Of a stretch of DNA of 64,000 nt, positions 48,467 to 61,258 are shown one piece after another; within the stretch, counting starts at the first letter, position 1; every line of letters starts with the position of its first letter. The notes below the pieces were generated by a model. That model saw only the letters and a program-made list of their open reading frames with translations. It made no database searches and was not told where the DNA came from. This DNA is from Microthrixaceae bacterium (GTDB taxonomy: Bacteria; Actinomycetota; Acidimicrobiia; Acidimicrobiales; Microtrichaceae), in the NCBI GenBank assembly GCA_023957975.1, contig JAMLGM010000007.1, positions 1 to 64,000 on the forward strand, read 5' to 3'. The position numbers and the translations under genes were made by a program.

Positions 48467-49441
48467 TCAGGCCGGCCCCAACATGGAGTCGGCCGCGGTC
48501 CACGGGTCGAGGCGTCGAGCGAGCACCTCCTCGCGCACCGCGTCGAAGGCTGGCCCCGACCCCAGCGACGCCGCACGCTGTGCGAGCTGAGCCGCGACGA
48601 TCCCCCGCAGTTCGGTCGCGGTTCTCCCCCGACGGCGACGCTCGCCCTCACCGGAGCGCTCCAGGTGGCGGCGATGCGCCCAGATGGCATCCCACAGCTC
48701 CCCCACCCCCGCCGCCGACGTGGAAACGGTGGACACCACCGGCGGGCGCCAGCCGTCCTCGGGCCGCAGATTCAGCATCTGTTCGACGTCGGAAACCGTC
48801 TCGGTCGCTCCGGCCCGATCGGCCTTGTTCACCACGAAGACATCCGCGATCTCCATGAGCCCCGCCTTGTTGGCCTGGATCGCGTCGCCCCAACCCGGAT
48901 TGAGGACCACCACGCACGTGTCCGCCGACGCGACGATTTCCACCTCGACCTGTCCCACGCCCACGGTTTCGACCACCACGACCGGGAATCCGACCGCGTC
49001 GAGCACCCGTATCGCCGAAGGGGTCGCCAGCGCCAACCCACCGAGGTGGCCTCGGGTGGCCATCGAACGGATGTAGATCCCCTCGTCGAGGGTCTGATCG
49101 CCCATGCGGATGCGATCGCCGAGGATCGCGCCACCGCTGAACGGGGACGACGGGTCGATCGCCAACACCGCAAGGCGTTCGAGGTCGGACTCGGTGCGAG
49201 CGTGGGTGCACAACGCGTTCGTCAGCGTCGACTTTCCCGAACCCGGCGCTCCGGTGATTCCCACCGTGTAGGCGGTGCCACCGAGTGGGTGAGCGAGCCG
49301 GCCGACCGTGCGGGCATCGGGTCCGCCGCGCTCTACCAACGACAGCAGGCGAGCGATCGCCGCACGGCGCCCACCCCGAGCCTCGTCGAGGAGCGCGGCG
49401 ATACGTTGCTGCTGTGCGGCCGATGCCGCGTCGTCGCCCAC
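48467..49441 (-). CDS. meaB: MeaB/ArgK-type G3E GTPase chaperone
   Basis: 324 residues from a GTG. The P-loop is GITGAPGSGKSTL, switch I region LAIDPSSPFSGGAILGDRIRM, Walker B VVVVETVGVGQVEVEI and the base-specificity NKAD in FVVNKADRAG. MeaB guards methylmalonyl-CoA mutase by gating cobalamin delivery. No mutase gene is in the window. A following enoyl-CoA hydratase and preceding NifU-like gene are tightly spaced. An older name links the family to arginine transport (ArgK), which is unlikely. Confidence 0.9.
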   Translation of the reverse strand: MGDDAASAAQQQRIAALLDEARGGRRAAIARLLSLVERGGPDARTVGRLAHPLGGTAYTVGITGAPGSGKSTLTNALCTHARTESDLERLAVLAIDPSSPFSGGAILGDRIRMGDQTLDEGIYIRSMATRGHLGGLALATPSAIRVLDAVGFPVVVVETVGVGQVEVEIVASADTCVVVLNPGWGDAIQANKAGLMEIADVFVVNKADRAGATETVSDVEQMLNLRPEDGWRPPVVSTVSTSAAGVGELWDAIWAHRRHLERSGEGERRRRGRTATELRGIVAAQLAQRAASLGSGPAFDAVREEVLARRLDPWTAADSMLGPA

Positions 49442-49449
49442 GGAACCGA

Positions 49450-49713
49450 TTACAACGACACGATCGTGCCGGTCTCGACCGTTTCCTCGCCGAGTTGACG
49501 CACCTCGGTCACACCGGGGACACGATCTTTCATGATTCGCTCGATTCCGGCCTTGAGGGTCACCGTGGATGCCGGACAACTCACACACGCACCCGTCAGC
49601 TCGACCGTCACGACGCCCGCGCCCTCGTCGACCTCGATGAGGTTGACGTCGCCCCCATCGGCCTGGATGGCGGGCCGGACGATCTCGATGACCTCAAGCA
49701 CCTTGTCTCGCAC
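49450..49713 (-). CDS. NifU C-terminal-domain (Nfu-like) Fe-S carrier
   Basis: 87 residues from a GTG with AGGAG upstream. Single NifU_C domain: IVRPAIQADGGDVNLIEVDEG and the CxxC cluster-binding motif in LTGACVSCPASTVTLKAGIE. It carries or delivers an Fe-S cluster to targets. It sits eight bases before meaB and after murA, so its place in the operon does not identify its target. Confidence 0.93.
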   Translation of the reverse strand: MRDKVLEVIEIVRPAIQADGGDVNLIEVDEGAGVVTVELTGACVSCPASTVTLKAGIERIMKDRVPGVTEVRQLGEETVETGTIVSL

Positions 49714-49792
49714 GTCAAACTCCTGACTCGGACCTCGGCGCTCCAGCGTAGGCCCCGACCGTTCATGGTTCCCAACGCCGGGCCGACAACGG

Positions 49793-51046
49793 CTATTCCG
49801 TCGCCACCACCGAGGCTCCGAGTGCACGCAGTTTGGCCGCCATGTCGACATAGCCACGGTCGATGTGATGGGCGTCGTGGATCACGGTTTCACCCTCCGC
49901 CCCAAACGCCGCGACCACCAACGCCGCTCCGGCGCGGATGTCGAAGGCACGCACCGGCGCACCCGAAAGTCGCTCGACCCCACGAACCGCCATGTGATGG
50001 CCCTCGACACGGATGTCGGCACCCATGCGTTGCAGCTCGCCGATATAGCGGAATCGGCCCTGATAGAGGTTCTCGGTGGCAAAGCTCGTGCCATCCGCGA
50101 TCGACATGAGCGCGACCAGCATCGGCAACACGTCGGTGGCGATTCCCGGATAGGGCAGCGTCGCGACATCCGCGTGTTTGGGACGTCCGCTCGCCAGCGC
50201 CCAGATACCGGCCGCATCGGGCGAAATCCGCATCCCCATCTCACCGAGCTTGGCGATCAGCAACGACATGTCGCCGTGGCGCGCCCCGCGCAGCAACAAC
50301 TCCCCGCCCGCGGCCCCGAGAATCGCCAGGTAGGTCGCGGCCTCGATGCGATCGGGCACGACGACGTGTTCCACCGGCCGCAACTCGTCGACCCCGGTGA
50401 CAGTGATCGTCGGGCTACCCGCCCCCATGACCCGCGCCCCCATCCGGTTGAGCATCGCCGCCAGGTCGACCACCTCGGGTTCGCGGGCCGAATTGTCGAT
50501 CGTCGTCACCCCATCCGCGCGCGTGGCCGCCATCATGATGTTCTCGGTGGCACCGACGCTCGGGTATTCCAACACGATGTGAGCGCCCGTCAGCCCGTTG
50601 TGTCGAGCGAGGATCGTGCCATGGCTCAACTCGACCGTGGCACCGAGTTGTTCGAGCCCGCGAAGGTGCATGTCGATCGGCCGGTTGCCGAAGTCGTCGC
50701 CGCCGGGCATGGCGATGCGGGCCTCGCCGCTGCGGGCCAACAACGCTCCGAGCAAGGCGGTCGATGCCCGCATCGCCTCGACGAGGTCATATGGGGCCTC
50801 CGGGGTGATCGGGTGCGTGGTGTCGATCACCAGCGACTCGGGGTCGGGCCGATCGACCACGACGCCCATCGCCTCGAGAAGTTGCGACATCCACTCGACG
50901 TCGGAGATGAGCGGGACGTTGCGCAACGTCGAGCGGCCCTCGGCAAGTACCGTGGCGACCATCAACTTGAGCACCGAGTTCTTGGCGCCCGAGATGACCA
51001 CTTCACCACCGATGGGTCCGGTCGGGTCTACGGCGAGGGTGCGCAT
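49793..51046 (-). CDS. murA: UDP-N-acetylglucosamine enolpyruvyl transferase, Asp-117 type
   Basis: 417 residues, the first committed enzyme of peptidoglycan synthesis. It starts MRTLAVDPTGPIGGEVVISGAKNS, with Lys22 conserved. Where E. coli has Cys115 in PGGCAIGARP, this protein has PGGDDFGNRP (Asp117). The same change occurs in Mycobacterium tuberculosis MurA and is known to give fosfomycin insensitivity while keeping activity. The C-terminal GYVDMAAKLRALGA is typical. The frame open to 51115 has no supporting start. Confidence 0.95.
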   Translation of the reverse strand: MRTLAVDPTGPIGGEVVISGAKNSVLKLMVATVLAEGRSTLRNVPLISDVEWMSQLLEAMGVVVDRPDPESLVIDTTHPITPEAPYDLVEAMRASTALLGALLARSGEARIAMPGGDDFGNRPIDMHLRGLEQLGATVELSHGTILARHNGLTGAHIVLEYPSVGATENIMMAATRADGVTTIDNSAREPEVVDLAAMLNRMGARVMGAGSPTITVTGVDELRPVEHVVVPDRIEAATYLAILGAAGGELLLRGARHGDMSLLIAKLGEMGMRISPDAAGIWALASGRPKHADVATLPYPGIATDVLPMLVALMSIADGTSFATENLYQGRFRYIGELQRMGADIRVEGHHMAVRGVERLSGAPVRAFDIRAGAALVVAAFGAEGETVIHDAHHIDRGYVDMAAKLRALGASVVATE

Positions 51047-51130
51047 GGTCGCAAGTATGCTCGGCGCGTCGGCGTCCCGGTGACGATCCGGCACCGACGA
51101 GCACCTCACGTGCATGACGACCCAGCGCCG

Positions 51131-52699
51131 ATGCCCACGATTCGCACCACGATCTCCGATCCGTCACTCATCGCCGCCAGGCGTCTCCCACGCAACGATG
51201 TGCTCGTCGCCGAGGAGGAGGTCGCTCCCGGGGTCTTTCGGGGTGTGGCCGGTCCGTTCTCGACGTGGGAACGCGAGATTCACACCATCGACGGCGAAAC
51301 AATCGGCCAAACGGCGCTCGTCGAGACGCTCCGGGCGAGGCTCGCCGCACCGCATATGGGGCGGCTCATGGAGTTGTTGTTGCGCCACCCGATTCGCCAC
51401 GGGGTTCCGCGCGACACCTCGCCGTGGTGGGCACCGACCCAGCGCATCACCCAACGCGATGCCACCATTCTCGGACTCTGCGCGACCCTGTCGCTGATCG
51501 CCGGGTTTCTCGGTGGGCTCATCGGCCAGACGATGGCCTTCATCGCCAAGGACCTGGGCGGCGACACCGACGTGCAGGCAACGGCGTTCGCCGTCATTCG
51601 CGTCGGAGCGGTGCTGACCTTCGTGGCCACAGCACTCGCCGATCGCCGCGGTCGACGGCCGGTGCTCAAGTGGACGTTGGTCGGCGCGTCGGTTGCAGCG
51701 CTGGTGACAGCGCTGGCCCCGTCGCTCACCGTCGTCACCGGCAGCCAACTCGTCTGTCGCGGCCTCGTCGCCGCCTCGGCGTATCTCATCCCCATCGTGT
51801 GTTCCGAAGAACTACCCGCTCGCTCACGGGCCTACGCGATCGGGCTCATGAGCCTGCCGGGAGCGCTCGGCGTCGGCATCGTGTTGTGGTTGTTGCCGCT
51901 CATCAACCTCGGCCCCTCCGCGTGGCGACTGCTGTACCTCTTCGGGGCGGTCACCCTCATCGCGACCTGGAAAACGGTGGCCCGCCTGCCGGAATCACGC
52001 CGCTTCGAGTCGGTCGATCCGCTGGCAGCGACGGAACCAGCCGGCTTCCGCGCCAAGTCCAGCGCCGAGCCTGAGTCCGAAGGTGAACGCTGGAGCGGCG
52101 TTGTCATCTCGCGGTTCCTCGTCTTGGCACTCACCATGGTTCTGTTGAACGTCTTCGCCGCGCCGGTCCAACAGATGCAGACCGACTACCTGTCGAACAC
52201 CCGACAGATGGGCCCCGCACTCATCGCGCTATTCATGTTGGCCACGAACAGCTGGGGATTCGTCGGTGTCGCCCTCGGTGCACGGATGGCCGACCGATCG
52301 AGTCGACGGCTGGCGACCGCGATCGGCATGGTCGGCTTTGCCATCGGCAACACCTTGTTGTTCACGTTCGGAGGCCCCCTCATGTGGGTCGGGTCGCTCA
52401 TCGGCTCGGCGGTCGGAGGTCTCATCGTGCCCTCCCTCGGGGCACTGCTCCCCGAACTGTTCCCGACCCTTCGCCGCGGCGCGGCCAACGGGCTGATGAA
52501 CGGTGCTGCTGTGTGCGGGAGCATCCTGGGGTTGTTGATCGTCGCTCGAAGTGTCTCGGACGGGCACTACGCTCCGACCGTCGCGATGCTCGCACTCGGA
52601 CCGCTGATCGTCGCCGCACTGGTGTGGGCACTTCCCGAGACCGCCGGGGTCGAACTCGAGGAGCTCAATCCGAGCGATTCGGCCCCCGACCCCGCGTGA
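51131..52699 (+). CDS. MFS transporter with soluble N-terminal extension
   Basis: About 522 residues. The first 100 or so are soluble (RRLPRNDVLVAEEEVAPGVFRGV onward), then twelve membrane helices. The MFS motif A appears as ADRRGRRPVLKW between helices 2 and 3 and again weakly as ARMADRSSRRLA. Substrate unknown. Its N-terminus is uncertain: GTG 51110 or ATG 51131, neither with a clear ribosome site. It is divergent from murA and convergent with the J-domain gene. Confidence 0.8.
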   Translation: MPTIRTTISDPSLIAARRLPRNDVLVAEEEVAPGVFRGVAGPFSTWEREIHTIDGETIGQTALVETLRARLAAPHMGRLMELLLRHPIRHGVPRDTSPWWAPTQRITQRDATILGLCATLSLIAGFLGGLIGQTMAFIAKDLGGDTDVQATAFAVIRVGAVLTFVATALADRRGRRPVLKWTLVGASVAALVTALAPSLTVVTGSQLVCRGLVAASAYLIPIVCSEELPARSRAYAIGLMSLPGALGVGIVLWLLPLINLGPSAWRLLYLFGAVTLIATWKTVARLPESRRFESVDPLAATEPAGFRAKSSAEPESEGERWSGVVISRFLVLALTMVLLNVFAAPVQQMQTDYLSNTRQMGPALIALFMLATNSWGFVGVALGARMADRSSRRLATAIGMVGFAIGNTLLFTFGGPLMWVGSLIGSAVGGLIVPSLGALLPELFPTLRRGAANGLMNGAAVCGSILGLLIVARSVSDGHYAPTVAMLALGPLIVAALVWALPETAGVELEELNPSDSAPDPA

Positions 52700-52710
52700 C
52701 CGCACCGGGG

Positions 52711-53451
52711 TCATCTCGACAACAGGATGCGGCGCGCCTCGCGAATGTCGGCGATGCGGTCGGCCGCCCGCTCGGGGTCTCCGCCCTGATCGGGGTGTGC
52801 GGCGATGAGCTGACGACGAAACGCACCGGTGATGGCGATATGGAACTGTTCGCGAGCTGTCGCTGCACCTGTGTCGTCGGATTCGCTGTCGGACGGCGCC
52901 GCTCGTTCGATGCCCAGCACCGTCATCGCCCAGCCGACCGGATCGCTTCCGACGGTGGCGCCGAGGTGACGCCGGTCTGCCACGAAACGGACGAACCGGT
53001 CATCGACGGCGCCGCCCCAGTCGAGGCCCTTGCGCATCGCGGCGAAGGCCGCGGCGCGGTCGGTTCCGCTCAGCGTCGCCCCGGCGTACGCGGCCGCCAG
53101 CACGTGTTGGGTCGCAGAGCCGACACGGCTGTCGAACCGGAACCGGAACCGGCCGTCCTCGGATTCCAGGTGATAGCGAGCCTTCATCAGCCCGACCCGG
53201 TCGACCTGCATCCGATGGCGAAGCTGCGGTTGAGCGACCCGCGCACCCGACTCGAGCAGATCGAGCAGCACGCTCAAGGCCTCGTCGGTATCTGCGTCGA
53301 GTTCGCGTGAGAACCGGGCCATGATCCCGGCGAGCAGGACACCGCCGGATCCGGGAGCCGTGTCGATCGGCAGGTGGAGATCGCCAAGGGCGATTCGGCG
53401 GGTCGGGGCGATCGGACGCGACAGGTAGGCCTCGATACTGGCCAACGGCAT
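52711..53451 (-). CDS. Protein with C-terminal J-domain
   Basis: 246 residues. The N-terminal three-quarters has no recognised domain (IALGDLHLPIDTAPGSGG and onward). The last 45 residues form a J-domain-like segment with the helix FRRQLIAAHPDQGGD containing the HPD motif, then ADRIADIREARRILLSR. Most DnaJ proteins carry the J-domain at the N-terminus; C-terminal placement is less common. It likely recruits DnaK to a specific client. No DnaK is in the window. Confidence 0.75.
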   Translation of the reverse strand: MPLASIEAYLSRPIAPTRRIALGDLHLPIDTAPGSGGVLLAGIMARFSRELDADTDEALSVLLDLLESGARVAQPQLRHRMQVDRVGLMKARYHLESEDGRFRFRFDSRVGSATQHVLAAAYAGATLSGTDRAAAFAAMRKGLDWGGAVDDRFVRFVADRRHLGATVGSDPVGWAMTVLGIERAAPSDSESDDTGAATAREQFHIAITGAFRRQLIAAHPDQGGDPERAADRIADIREARRILLSR

Positions 53452-53544
53452 TCGGCCAAACTACCCGCACGATCCGACCGCGGTAGCACCGGGCTGAGAC
53501 CGCGGCCAGGCTCCGGCACGGCGAGCGCCCGGCGCGGCGATCGA

Positions 53545-54420
53545 CTAGACGAATTTGCGCAGTGACCGGCTGATCGTGGCGGCCATGTCGGAGACCTCGT
53601 CGTCGGTCACCACGTCGGTCGCTCGATCGGACTCCATGGCGTCGCGCAGCTCCAGCACCTCGGCCACGATCGAGCGCCACACGGCACCGTCGAAACCGAA
53701 CGGGAGGCTCAGGCGCGACATGCGTTCGGCCCCATCGAGAAAGGTCACAGTCGCATCCGCGTCGGTCGCCTTCTTGGACAGGGTTCGGGTCGACTCCCAC
53801 AGATTGCTCAACACCGCCTGGACGTCGATCCCATCGGAGTCCACCGCGTCGGGGTCGTCCGGGTCGGGCATGGCATCGAGGATCTCCTCGACACGTTCCT
53901 CGTCGTCTTCGTAGATAACGAGGTCGCCGTCGTCATCCCACTCGAAGGGAATCTCCGCGATTCCGAGCGCCTCGGCAAGCGAACTCTGCAGCGCTGCGGG
54001 CCATGCGCCCACCTCGTAGACGACCCGGGTCTTCGACTCGTCGAGACCGAAATCGTTCGACTGGTTCACCTCGTCGAGCAACGGCTCGACGCGGTCCTCG
54101 TCCTCGAGGCGCACCACCAGCGTCGCTCCCTGCCAGGTGTGGGGAATGCCGTTGAGGGTGAGCATCGAGGCCAGGGTGGTACGGGACTCGCCCGACCAAC
54201 CGATCATCTCGTACTCGACGTACTCCTCGAACTCCTCGGCGATCGTGTCGCCCTCGGCCTCGGCCGCCGCGAGTTCCGCATCGGAGTGGATGACCTCGTC
54301 GCCCGACTCGTCGGTCTCGTCGCCGGTGTCGAGGTCCCCGGCGGCGTCGCTCGTGTCCATCGCGTCGGTCTCGTCGGTCTCGTCGGTCTCGGATTCGTCT
54401 CGTTCGCTCACAGGCGACAT
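53545..54420 (-). CDS. Acidic protein with a duplicated DUF2007-like domain
   Basis: About 291 residues. The N-terminus is very acidic with an Asp-Glu-Thr repeat (DETDETD, encoded by a 9-bp repeat near 54.37 kb). Then come two similar domains: [28 protein letters not shown] ending [17 protein letters not shown], and [27 protein letters not shown] ending [17 protein letters not shown]. This beta-alpha pattern resembles DUF2007 signal-transducing-like proteins. The C-terminal 100 residues are helical. It is divergent from glpX. Function unknown. Confidence 0.6.
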   Translation of the reverse strand: MSPVSERDESETDETDETDAMDTSDAAGDLDTGDETDESGDEVIHSDAELAAAEAEGDTIAEEFEEYVEYEMIGWSGESRTTLASMLTLNGIPHTWQGATLVVRLEDEDRVEPLLDEVNQSNDFGLDESKTRVVYEVGAWPAALQSSLAEALGIAEIPFEWDDDGDLVIYEDDEERVEEILDAMPDPDDPDAVDSDGIDVQAVLSNLWESTRTLSKKATDADATVTFLDGAERMSRLSLPFGFDGAVWRSIVAEVLELRDAMESDRATDVVTDDEVSDMAATISRSLRKFV

Positions 54421-54481
54421 CCTTACAGACGCGTCCGCCCCGATTCGGCCAACTCCGTACATGCTCCGGTACCGTGGAACC

Positions 54482-55462
54482 ATGACTGAGACCACGATTG
54501 AGACCACTGCGCCAGACCGCAACCTGGCCATGGAACTGGTCCGCGTGACCGAGGCGGCCGCCATGGCGGCGTCACCCTGGGTCGGTGCGGGAGACAAGAA
54601 CGCTGCTGACGGCGCCGCCGTCGACGCGATGCGCAAACTACTCACCACCGTCGCCATGCGCGGCACCGTCATCATCGGCGAAGGCGAAAAGGACGAAGCG
54701 CCGATGCTCTACAACGGCGAAGTGGTGGGCGACGGAACCGGCCCCGAATGCGACATCGCGGTCGACCCGATCGACGGTACGACCCTCACCGCCCTCGGCC
54801 GGGGCAATGCCATCGCCGTGATCGCCGTGTCGGAGCGGGGCACCATGTATGACCCGGGTCCGTGTGTGTACATGGACAAGATCGCCACCGGCCCCGAGGC
54901 CGCCGAGGTCATCGACATCAACAAGTCGGTCGCCGAGAACCTTGCTGCGGTCGCTGCGGCCAAGGGCAAGAAGGTTTCGGAGTTGACCGCGGTCATCCTC
55001 GATCGTCCCCGCCACGAACAGATCATCGCCGAGGTTCGCGCTGCGGGCACCCGAATCCGGCTCATCCCCGACGGCGACGTCGCGGGCGCCATCTCCACGG
55101 CGTGGCCCGAATCGGGTGCCGACATCATGTTCGGCGTCGGTGGCACTCCGGAAGGGGTCATCGCCGCGGCCGCGCTCAAGTGCATGGGCGGCGCCATCCA
55201 AGGCAAGCTCTGGCCGCGTAACGACGAGGAACGACAGGCCGCGATCGAGGCCGGCTACGACCTCGACGAGGTCCTCACCGAGGAGACCCTCGTCGCCGGC
55301 AACAACTGCTTCTTCAGCGCCACCGGCATCACCGACGGCGAACTCCTCGAAGGGGTTCGCTACAACCGCGCCGGGGCGACCACACAGTCGCTCGTCATGC
55401 GCTCGACCTCGGGCACCGTGCGCCTCGTCGAGGCCCAACACCGCGCCGCCAAGCTCGGCTGA
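54482..55462 (+). CDS. glpX: Class II fructose-1,6-bisphosphatase
   Basis: 326 residues starting [14 protein letters not shown] at an ATG. The metal-binding signature is [13 protein letters not shown] and [13 protein letters not shown], with [15 protein letters not shown] and GDVAGAI further on, and [19 protein letters not shown] near the end. It is the gluconeogenic phosphatase common to actinobacteria. The gene is single and ends at a strong hairpin shared with the atp operon. Confidence 0.95.
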   Translation: MTETTIETTAPDRNLAMELVRVTEAAAMAASPWVGAGDKNAADGAAVDAMRKLLTTVAMRGTVIIGEGEKDEAPMLYNGEVVGDGTGPECDIAVDPIDGTTLTALGRGNAIAVIAVSERGTMYDPGPCVYMDKIATGPEAAEVIDINKSVAENLAAVAAAKGKKVSELTAVILDRPRHEQIIAEVRAAGTRIRLIPDGDVAGAISTAWPESGADIMFGVGGTPEGVIAAAALKCMGGAIQGKLWPRNDEERQAAIEAGYDLDEVLTEETLVAGNNCFFSATGITDGELLEGVRYNRAGATTQSLVMRSTSGTVRLVEAQHRAAKLG

Positions 55463-55475
55463 CCTGACCGAAAAC

Positions 55476-55525
55476 GTTCTGTAGGTAGTTTCTGTTGCCA
55501 GAGCAACAGAAACTACCTACAGAAC
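55476..55525. terminator. Perfect 22-bp hairpin between glpX and atpC
   Basis: The arms GTTCTGTAGGTAGTTTCTGT and its complement pair perfectly over 22 bases around the loop CCAGAG. The stem is unusually AT-rich for this region. It stands between convergent glpX and atpC stops and can terminate both. Confidence 0.85.
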
Positions 55526-55571
55526 CGTTCGTTGGGGTGCGTCGGGTGACCGGCGCTGCGCTGGGTGCGCG

Positions 55572-55981
55572 TCAGTGGCGGGCGCCGGCGACCGTGCCGG
55601 TCGCCACCGAAATGCGGGTCTGGGCCCGACGCAGCGCGTCTTGGGCCTCGGAATCGCCGACGTCGGCGCGCAACGCCTCCTCGGCCTTCGCCTTGGCCGC
55701 CTCGGCACGACGGATGTCGATCTGGTCGGGCAGCTCGCAGACGTCGCTCAGGATCGTGACCGTGTCGTCGGCCACCTGGACGAAGCCCTGGTGAACGGCG
55801 ATCGGCAACTCGGTGCCGTCCTCGAACAACACGCGCACCGGTGCCGACTGCAAGATGCCCAGATACGGCACGTGCCCGGTCAGAAACGCGATGTCACCGG
55901 TGACGACACGTGCGATCACCTCTTTGGCTTCGCCCGAGTACGCGATGCGCTCGGGTGAGACGAGTTCGACCTGCAGCGCCA

Positions 55982-55982
<1 letters not shown>
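55572..55982 (-). CDS. atpC: ATP synthase epsilon subunit
   Basis: 136 residues, the central-stalk regulator of F1. The beta sandwich is seen in LQVELVSPERIAYSGEAKEV and GHVPYLGILQ, and the C-terminal helices in IRRAEAAKAKAEEALRADV. The start overlaps the atpD stop by one base. Last gene of the atp operon. Confidence 0.95.
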
Positions 55983-58497
<2,515 letters not shown>

Positions 58498-58500
58498 GGA

Positions 58501-60126
58501 TCAGGCCTCGTCGTCGGCGAGGACCGACTCGCCCTCGGGGAGGTGGTTGGAACCGTGGGCGGTGCCGGTGGAGGCCAAGTCGCCCTCGGCGGTCGCTTCC
58601 ACCGCTGCTGCAGCCTGCGTCGCCCGGAACTGCGTTGCGAACGCCTTCACGCCGGCGTCGAGGGTCTCCTCGTCGACCTTGCCGGTCTCCTTGATCGCAG
58701 CGAGCAGGTCGCCGTGACGGGTACGGAACCACTCGACGAGTTCGGCTTCGAACCGGCGAACATCGGCGATATCGACGTTGTCGAGGAATCCGCGGGTGCC
58801 GGCGTAGAGGATGACCACCTGCTCCTGAACCGGAACCGGTTCACCCACGCCCTGCTTGAGCAACTCGGTGAGACGATACCCACGCTCGAGCTGCGCCTTC
58901 GACACGGCATCGAGGTCAGAACCGAAGGCGGCGAACGCCTCGAGCTCGCGGAACTGCTGCAGATCGGACTTCAGCGTGCCGACCGCGGTCTTCATCGCCT
59001 TGATCTGTGCGGCCGAACCCACGCGTGACACCGAGATGCCCACGTCGATCGCGGGGCGTACGCCCGACTTGAACAGGTCGTCCTGCAGGAAGACCTGACC
59101 GTCGGTGATCGAGATCACGTTCGTCGGAATGTAGGCGGACACGTCGCCGGCCTTGGTCTCGATGACCGGAAGCGCGGTGAGCGAACCGGCACCCAGCTCG
59201 TCGGAGAGCTTGGCGGCACGCTCGAGCAGACGGCTGTGCAGGTAGAACACGTCGCCCGGATAGGCCTCGCGGCCCGGCGGACGGCGCAGCAACAGCGACA
59301 CCTGACGGTAGGCCTCGGCCTGCTTGGAGAGATCGTCGTAGATGATGAGGCCGTGATCGCCGTTCTCCATCCAGTGCTGACCCATGGCGCAACCGGCATA
59401 GGGAGCGAGGTACTTGAACGGAGCCGGGTCCGAGGCCGGAGCCACCACGACGACCGTGTATTCCATCGCACCGGCCTCTTCGAGGCGGGCCACGGTCTGC
59501 GCGACGGTCGAGGCCTTCTGCCCGATCGCCACGTAGATGCACTTCACGCCCAGACCCTTCTGGTTCATGATGGCGTCGATCGCGACGGTGGTCTTGCCCG
59601 TCTTACGGTCACCGATGATCAGCTCACGCTGCCCACGTCCGATCGGGATCAGCGAGTCGATCGCCTTGATTCCCGTCTGCATGGGTTCGCCCACGGGCTG
59701 GCGGCCCATGATTCCGGGCGCCTGCACCTCGACGCGTCGGGTGACGACGTTGGTGAGCGGGCCCTTGCCGTCGATCGGCTGGCCGAGGGTGTTGACCACT
59801 CGGCCCAACATTCCATCGCCCACCGGAATCGACAGGATCTCGCCCGTCGCCTTCACGGCTTGTCCCTCTTCGATGTCGTCGACCTCGCCAAGGACCACGG
59901 CGCCGATCGAGTGCTCGTCAAGGTTGAGCGCGAGGCCGAGCTTGCCCGACTCAAATTCGAGAATCTCGTTGACGGTCGCGTCCGGAAGGCCCGACACGCG
60001 GGCGATACCGTCGCCGACCTCGATGACACGGCCAACCTGGCCGACGCTCACGTCGGGGTTGAACCCATCGAGGTTCTTTTGGATGGCTGCCGTGATGTCG
60101 GCGATGTTGATGGTCAACTCGGCCAT
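58501..60126 (-). CDS. atpA: ATP synthase alpha subunit
   Basis: 541 residues, regulatory nucleotide-binding subunit of F1. The P-loop is GDRKTGKT (about 170-177), preceded by [42 protein letters not shown] is conserved. The N-terminus ([23 protein letters not shown]) is typical and an Ala/Glu/Gly-rich C-terminal tail of about 40 residues is extra. Lies three bases before atpG. Confidence 0.97.
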   Translation of the reverse strand: MAELTINIADITAAIQKNLDGFNPDVSVGQVGRVIEVGDGIARVSGLPDATVNEILEFESGKLGLALNLDEHSIGAVVLGEVDDIEEGQAVKATGEILSIPVGDGMLGRVVNTLGQPIDGKGPLTNVVTRRVEVQAPGIMGRQPVGEPMQTGIKAIDSLIPIGRGQRELIIGDRKTGKTTVAIDAIMNQKGLGVKCIYVAIGQKASTVAQTVARLEEAGAMEYTVVVVAPASDPAPFKYLAPYAGCAMGQHWMENGDHGLIIYDDLSKQAEAYRQVSLLLRRPPGREAYPGDVFYLHSRLLERAAKLSDELGAGSLTALPVIETKAGDVSAYIPTNVISITDGQVFLQDDLFKSGVRPAIDVGISVSRVGSAAQIKAMKTAVGTLKSDLQQFRELEAFAAFGSDLDAVSKAQLERGYRLTELLKQGVGEPVPVQEQVVILYAGTRGFLDNVDIADVRRFEAELVEWFRTRHGDLLAAIKETGKVDEETLDAGVKAFATQFRATQAAAAVEATAEGDLASTGTAHGSNHLPEGESVLADDEA

Positions 60127-60184
60127 GGTGTGTCGTTGCTCCTGAGCAGGTGAAAGGTGCGGGCTGGCGGGCGACGCCGAGGCG

Positions 60185-60712
60185 TCAGAAGGCCTCGCGC
60201 AGCTGGGTCATGCGGGTACGGACAGAACCGTCGAGCAGCGTCTCACCGACCTGGGTGATGATGCCGCCGAGGACGGACGGGTCGACGATGTTGCGGATGG
60301 TGACGTCGCGATGGAGCTTCGCCTTGAGCGCGGCGGCGAGCCGCTCGATCTGCTCATCGTTCAACGCGACCGCGGAACGAACCTCGGCGACCTCTTCGCC
60401 GCGGGCAGCCGCTCCACGGTTGAGCACGGCCTTGGCGATCGCTTCGAGATCGCCGACGCGGCCGTTCGCAACGATGAGCGACACGATCGACACCGTCGCC
60501 GGCGCCGCATTGCCGCCGAGGAGATCCTCCACGATCTGAATGCGACGGGCCGCGGGGATCTTGGTGTCGCCAAGGGTGGTGCGCAACTCGTCGGAGCCGG
60601 TGATCGCGGAGGCGACGGCGACGAGCTCGCGCTCGACGGTGCTGGCCTGACCCTCGGCACGTGCGACGGCCCCGATGGCCTCTGCGTAGGCGTTGTTTAC
60701 AGCTTCGGACAT
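60185..60712 (-). CDS. atpH: ATP synthase delta subunit
   Basis: 175 residues, the peripheral-stalk cap joining b to alpha. [15 protein letters not shown] at the start and the C-terminal [24 protein letters not shown] with [17 protein letters not shown] are the delta/OSCP signature. Here delta is a separate gene, unlike the fused b-delta of mycobacteria. Confidence 0.95.
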   Translation of the reverse strand: MSEAVNNAYAEAIGAVARAEGQASTVERELVAVASAITGSDELRTTLGDTKIPAARRIQIVEDLLGGNAAPATVSIVSLIVANGRVGDLEAIAKAVLNRGAAARGEEVAEVRSAVALNDEQIERLAAALKAKLHRDVTIRNIVDPSVLGGIITQVGETLLDGSVRTRMTQLREAF

Positions 60713-60726
60713 GGTGATTCCTCGGG

Positions 60727-61248
60727 TCAGTTGGTCGCGCCGACCTGGCTGATGTAGCTGTCGATGAGCGCCTGTTGGGTGTCGTCGGTGAGGTTCGCGT
60801 CGACGACCCGTTCGGCTGCTCCGAGTGCGAGGCGGCTCACCTCGTTGGTGAGATCGGCTTGGGCCTGACGGCGTGCCGCGACCAGGTCGGCGGCGCCGCG
60901 CTCTCGGATGGCGACCGCCTCGGCCTCGGCGCGGGCCACGGTGTCGGAACTGAGCCGTGACGCGGTCTGGCGTGCCTCATCGATGATGCGGGCGGCTTCC
61001 TTGTCGGAATCGGCCAGGGCGTTCTTCACCTCGGCCACCTTGGCCTCACCGCTCGCACGAGCCGTCGCGGCGGAACCGAGTTCCTCGGCGATGCGCGCCG
61101 GCCGAGCAGCGATAGCGGTCTTGATGGCGGGACCCGCCTTCCAGATGATGAGCCCGAACACGATGAGAAACGCTGCGGTTCCCCAGTAGACCTCGTTGAT
61201 GTCGTGTGGCAACCAGTTGCCGTTGCCTGCGGCGAGAAATGCGATCAT
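60727..61248 (-). CDS. atpF: ATP synthase b subunit
   Basis: 173 residues. One N-terminal membrane helix (YWGTAAFLIVFGLIIWKAG) followed by a long charged helix (ARIAEELGSAATARASGEAKVAEVKN onward) forms half of the peripheral stalk. It lies directly after a second b-type gene. The start is the ATG of MIAFLAAGNGNW; longer open frame to 61668 is spurious. Confidence 0.93.
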   Translation of the reverse strand: MIAFLAAGNGNWLPHDINEVYWGTAAFLIVFGLIIWKAGPAIKTAIAARPARIAEELGSAATARASGEAKVAEVKNALADSDKEAARIIDEARQTASRLSSDTVARAEAEAVAIRERGAADLVAARRQAQADLTNEVSRLALGAAERVVDANLTDDTQQALIDSYISQVGATN

Positions 61249-61258
61249 CTCGTACTCC

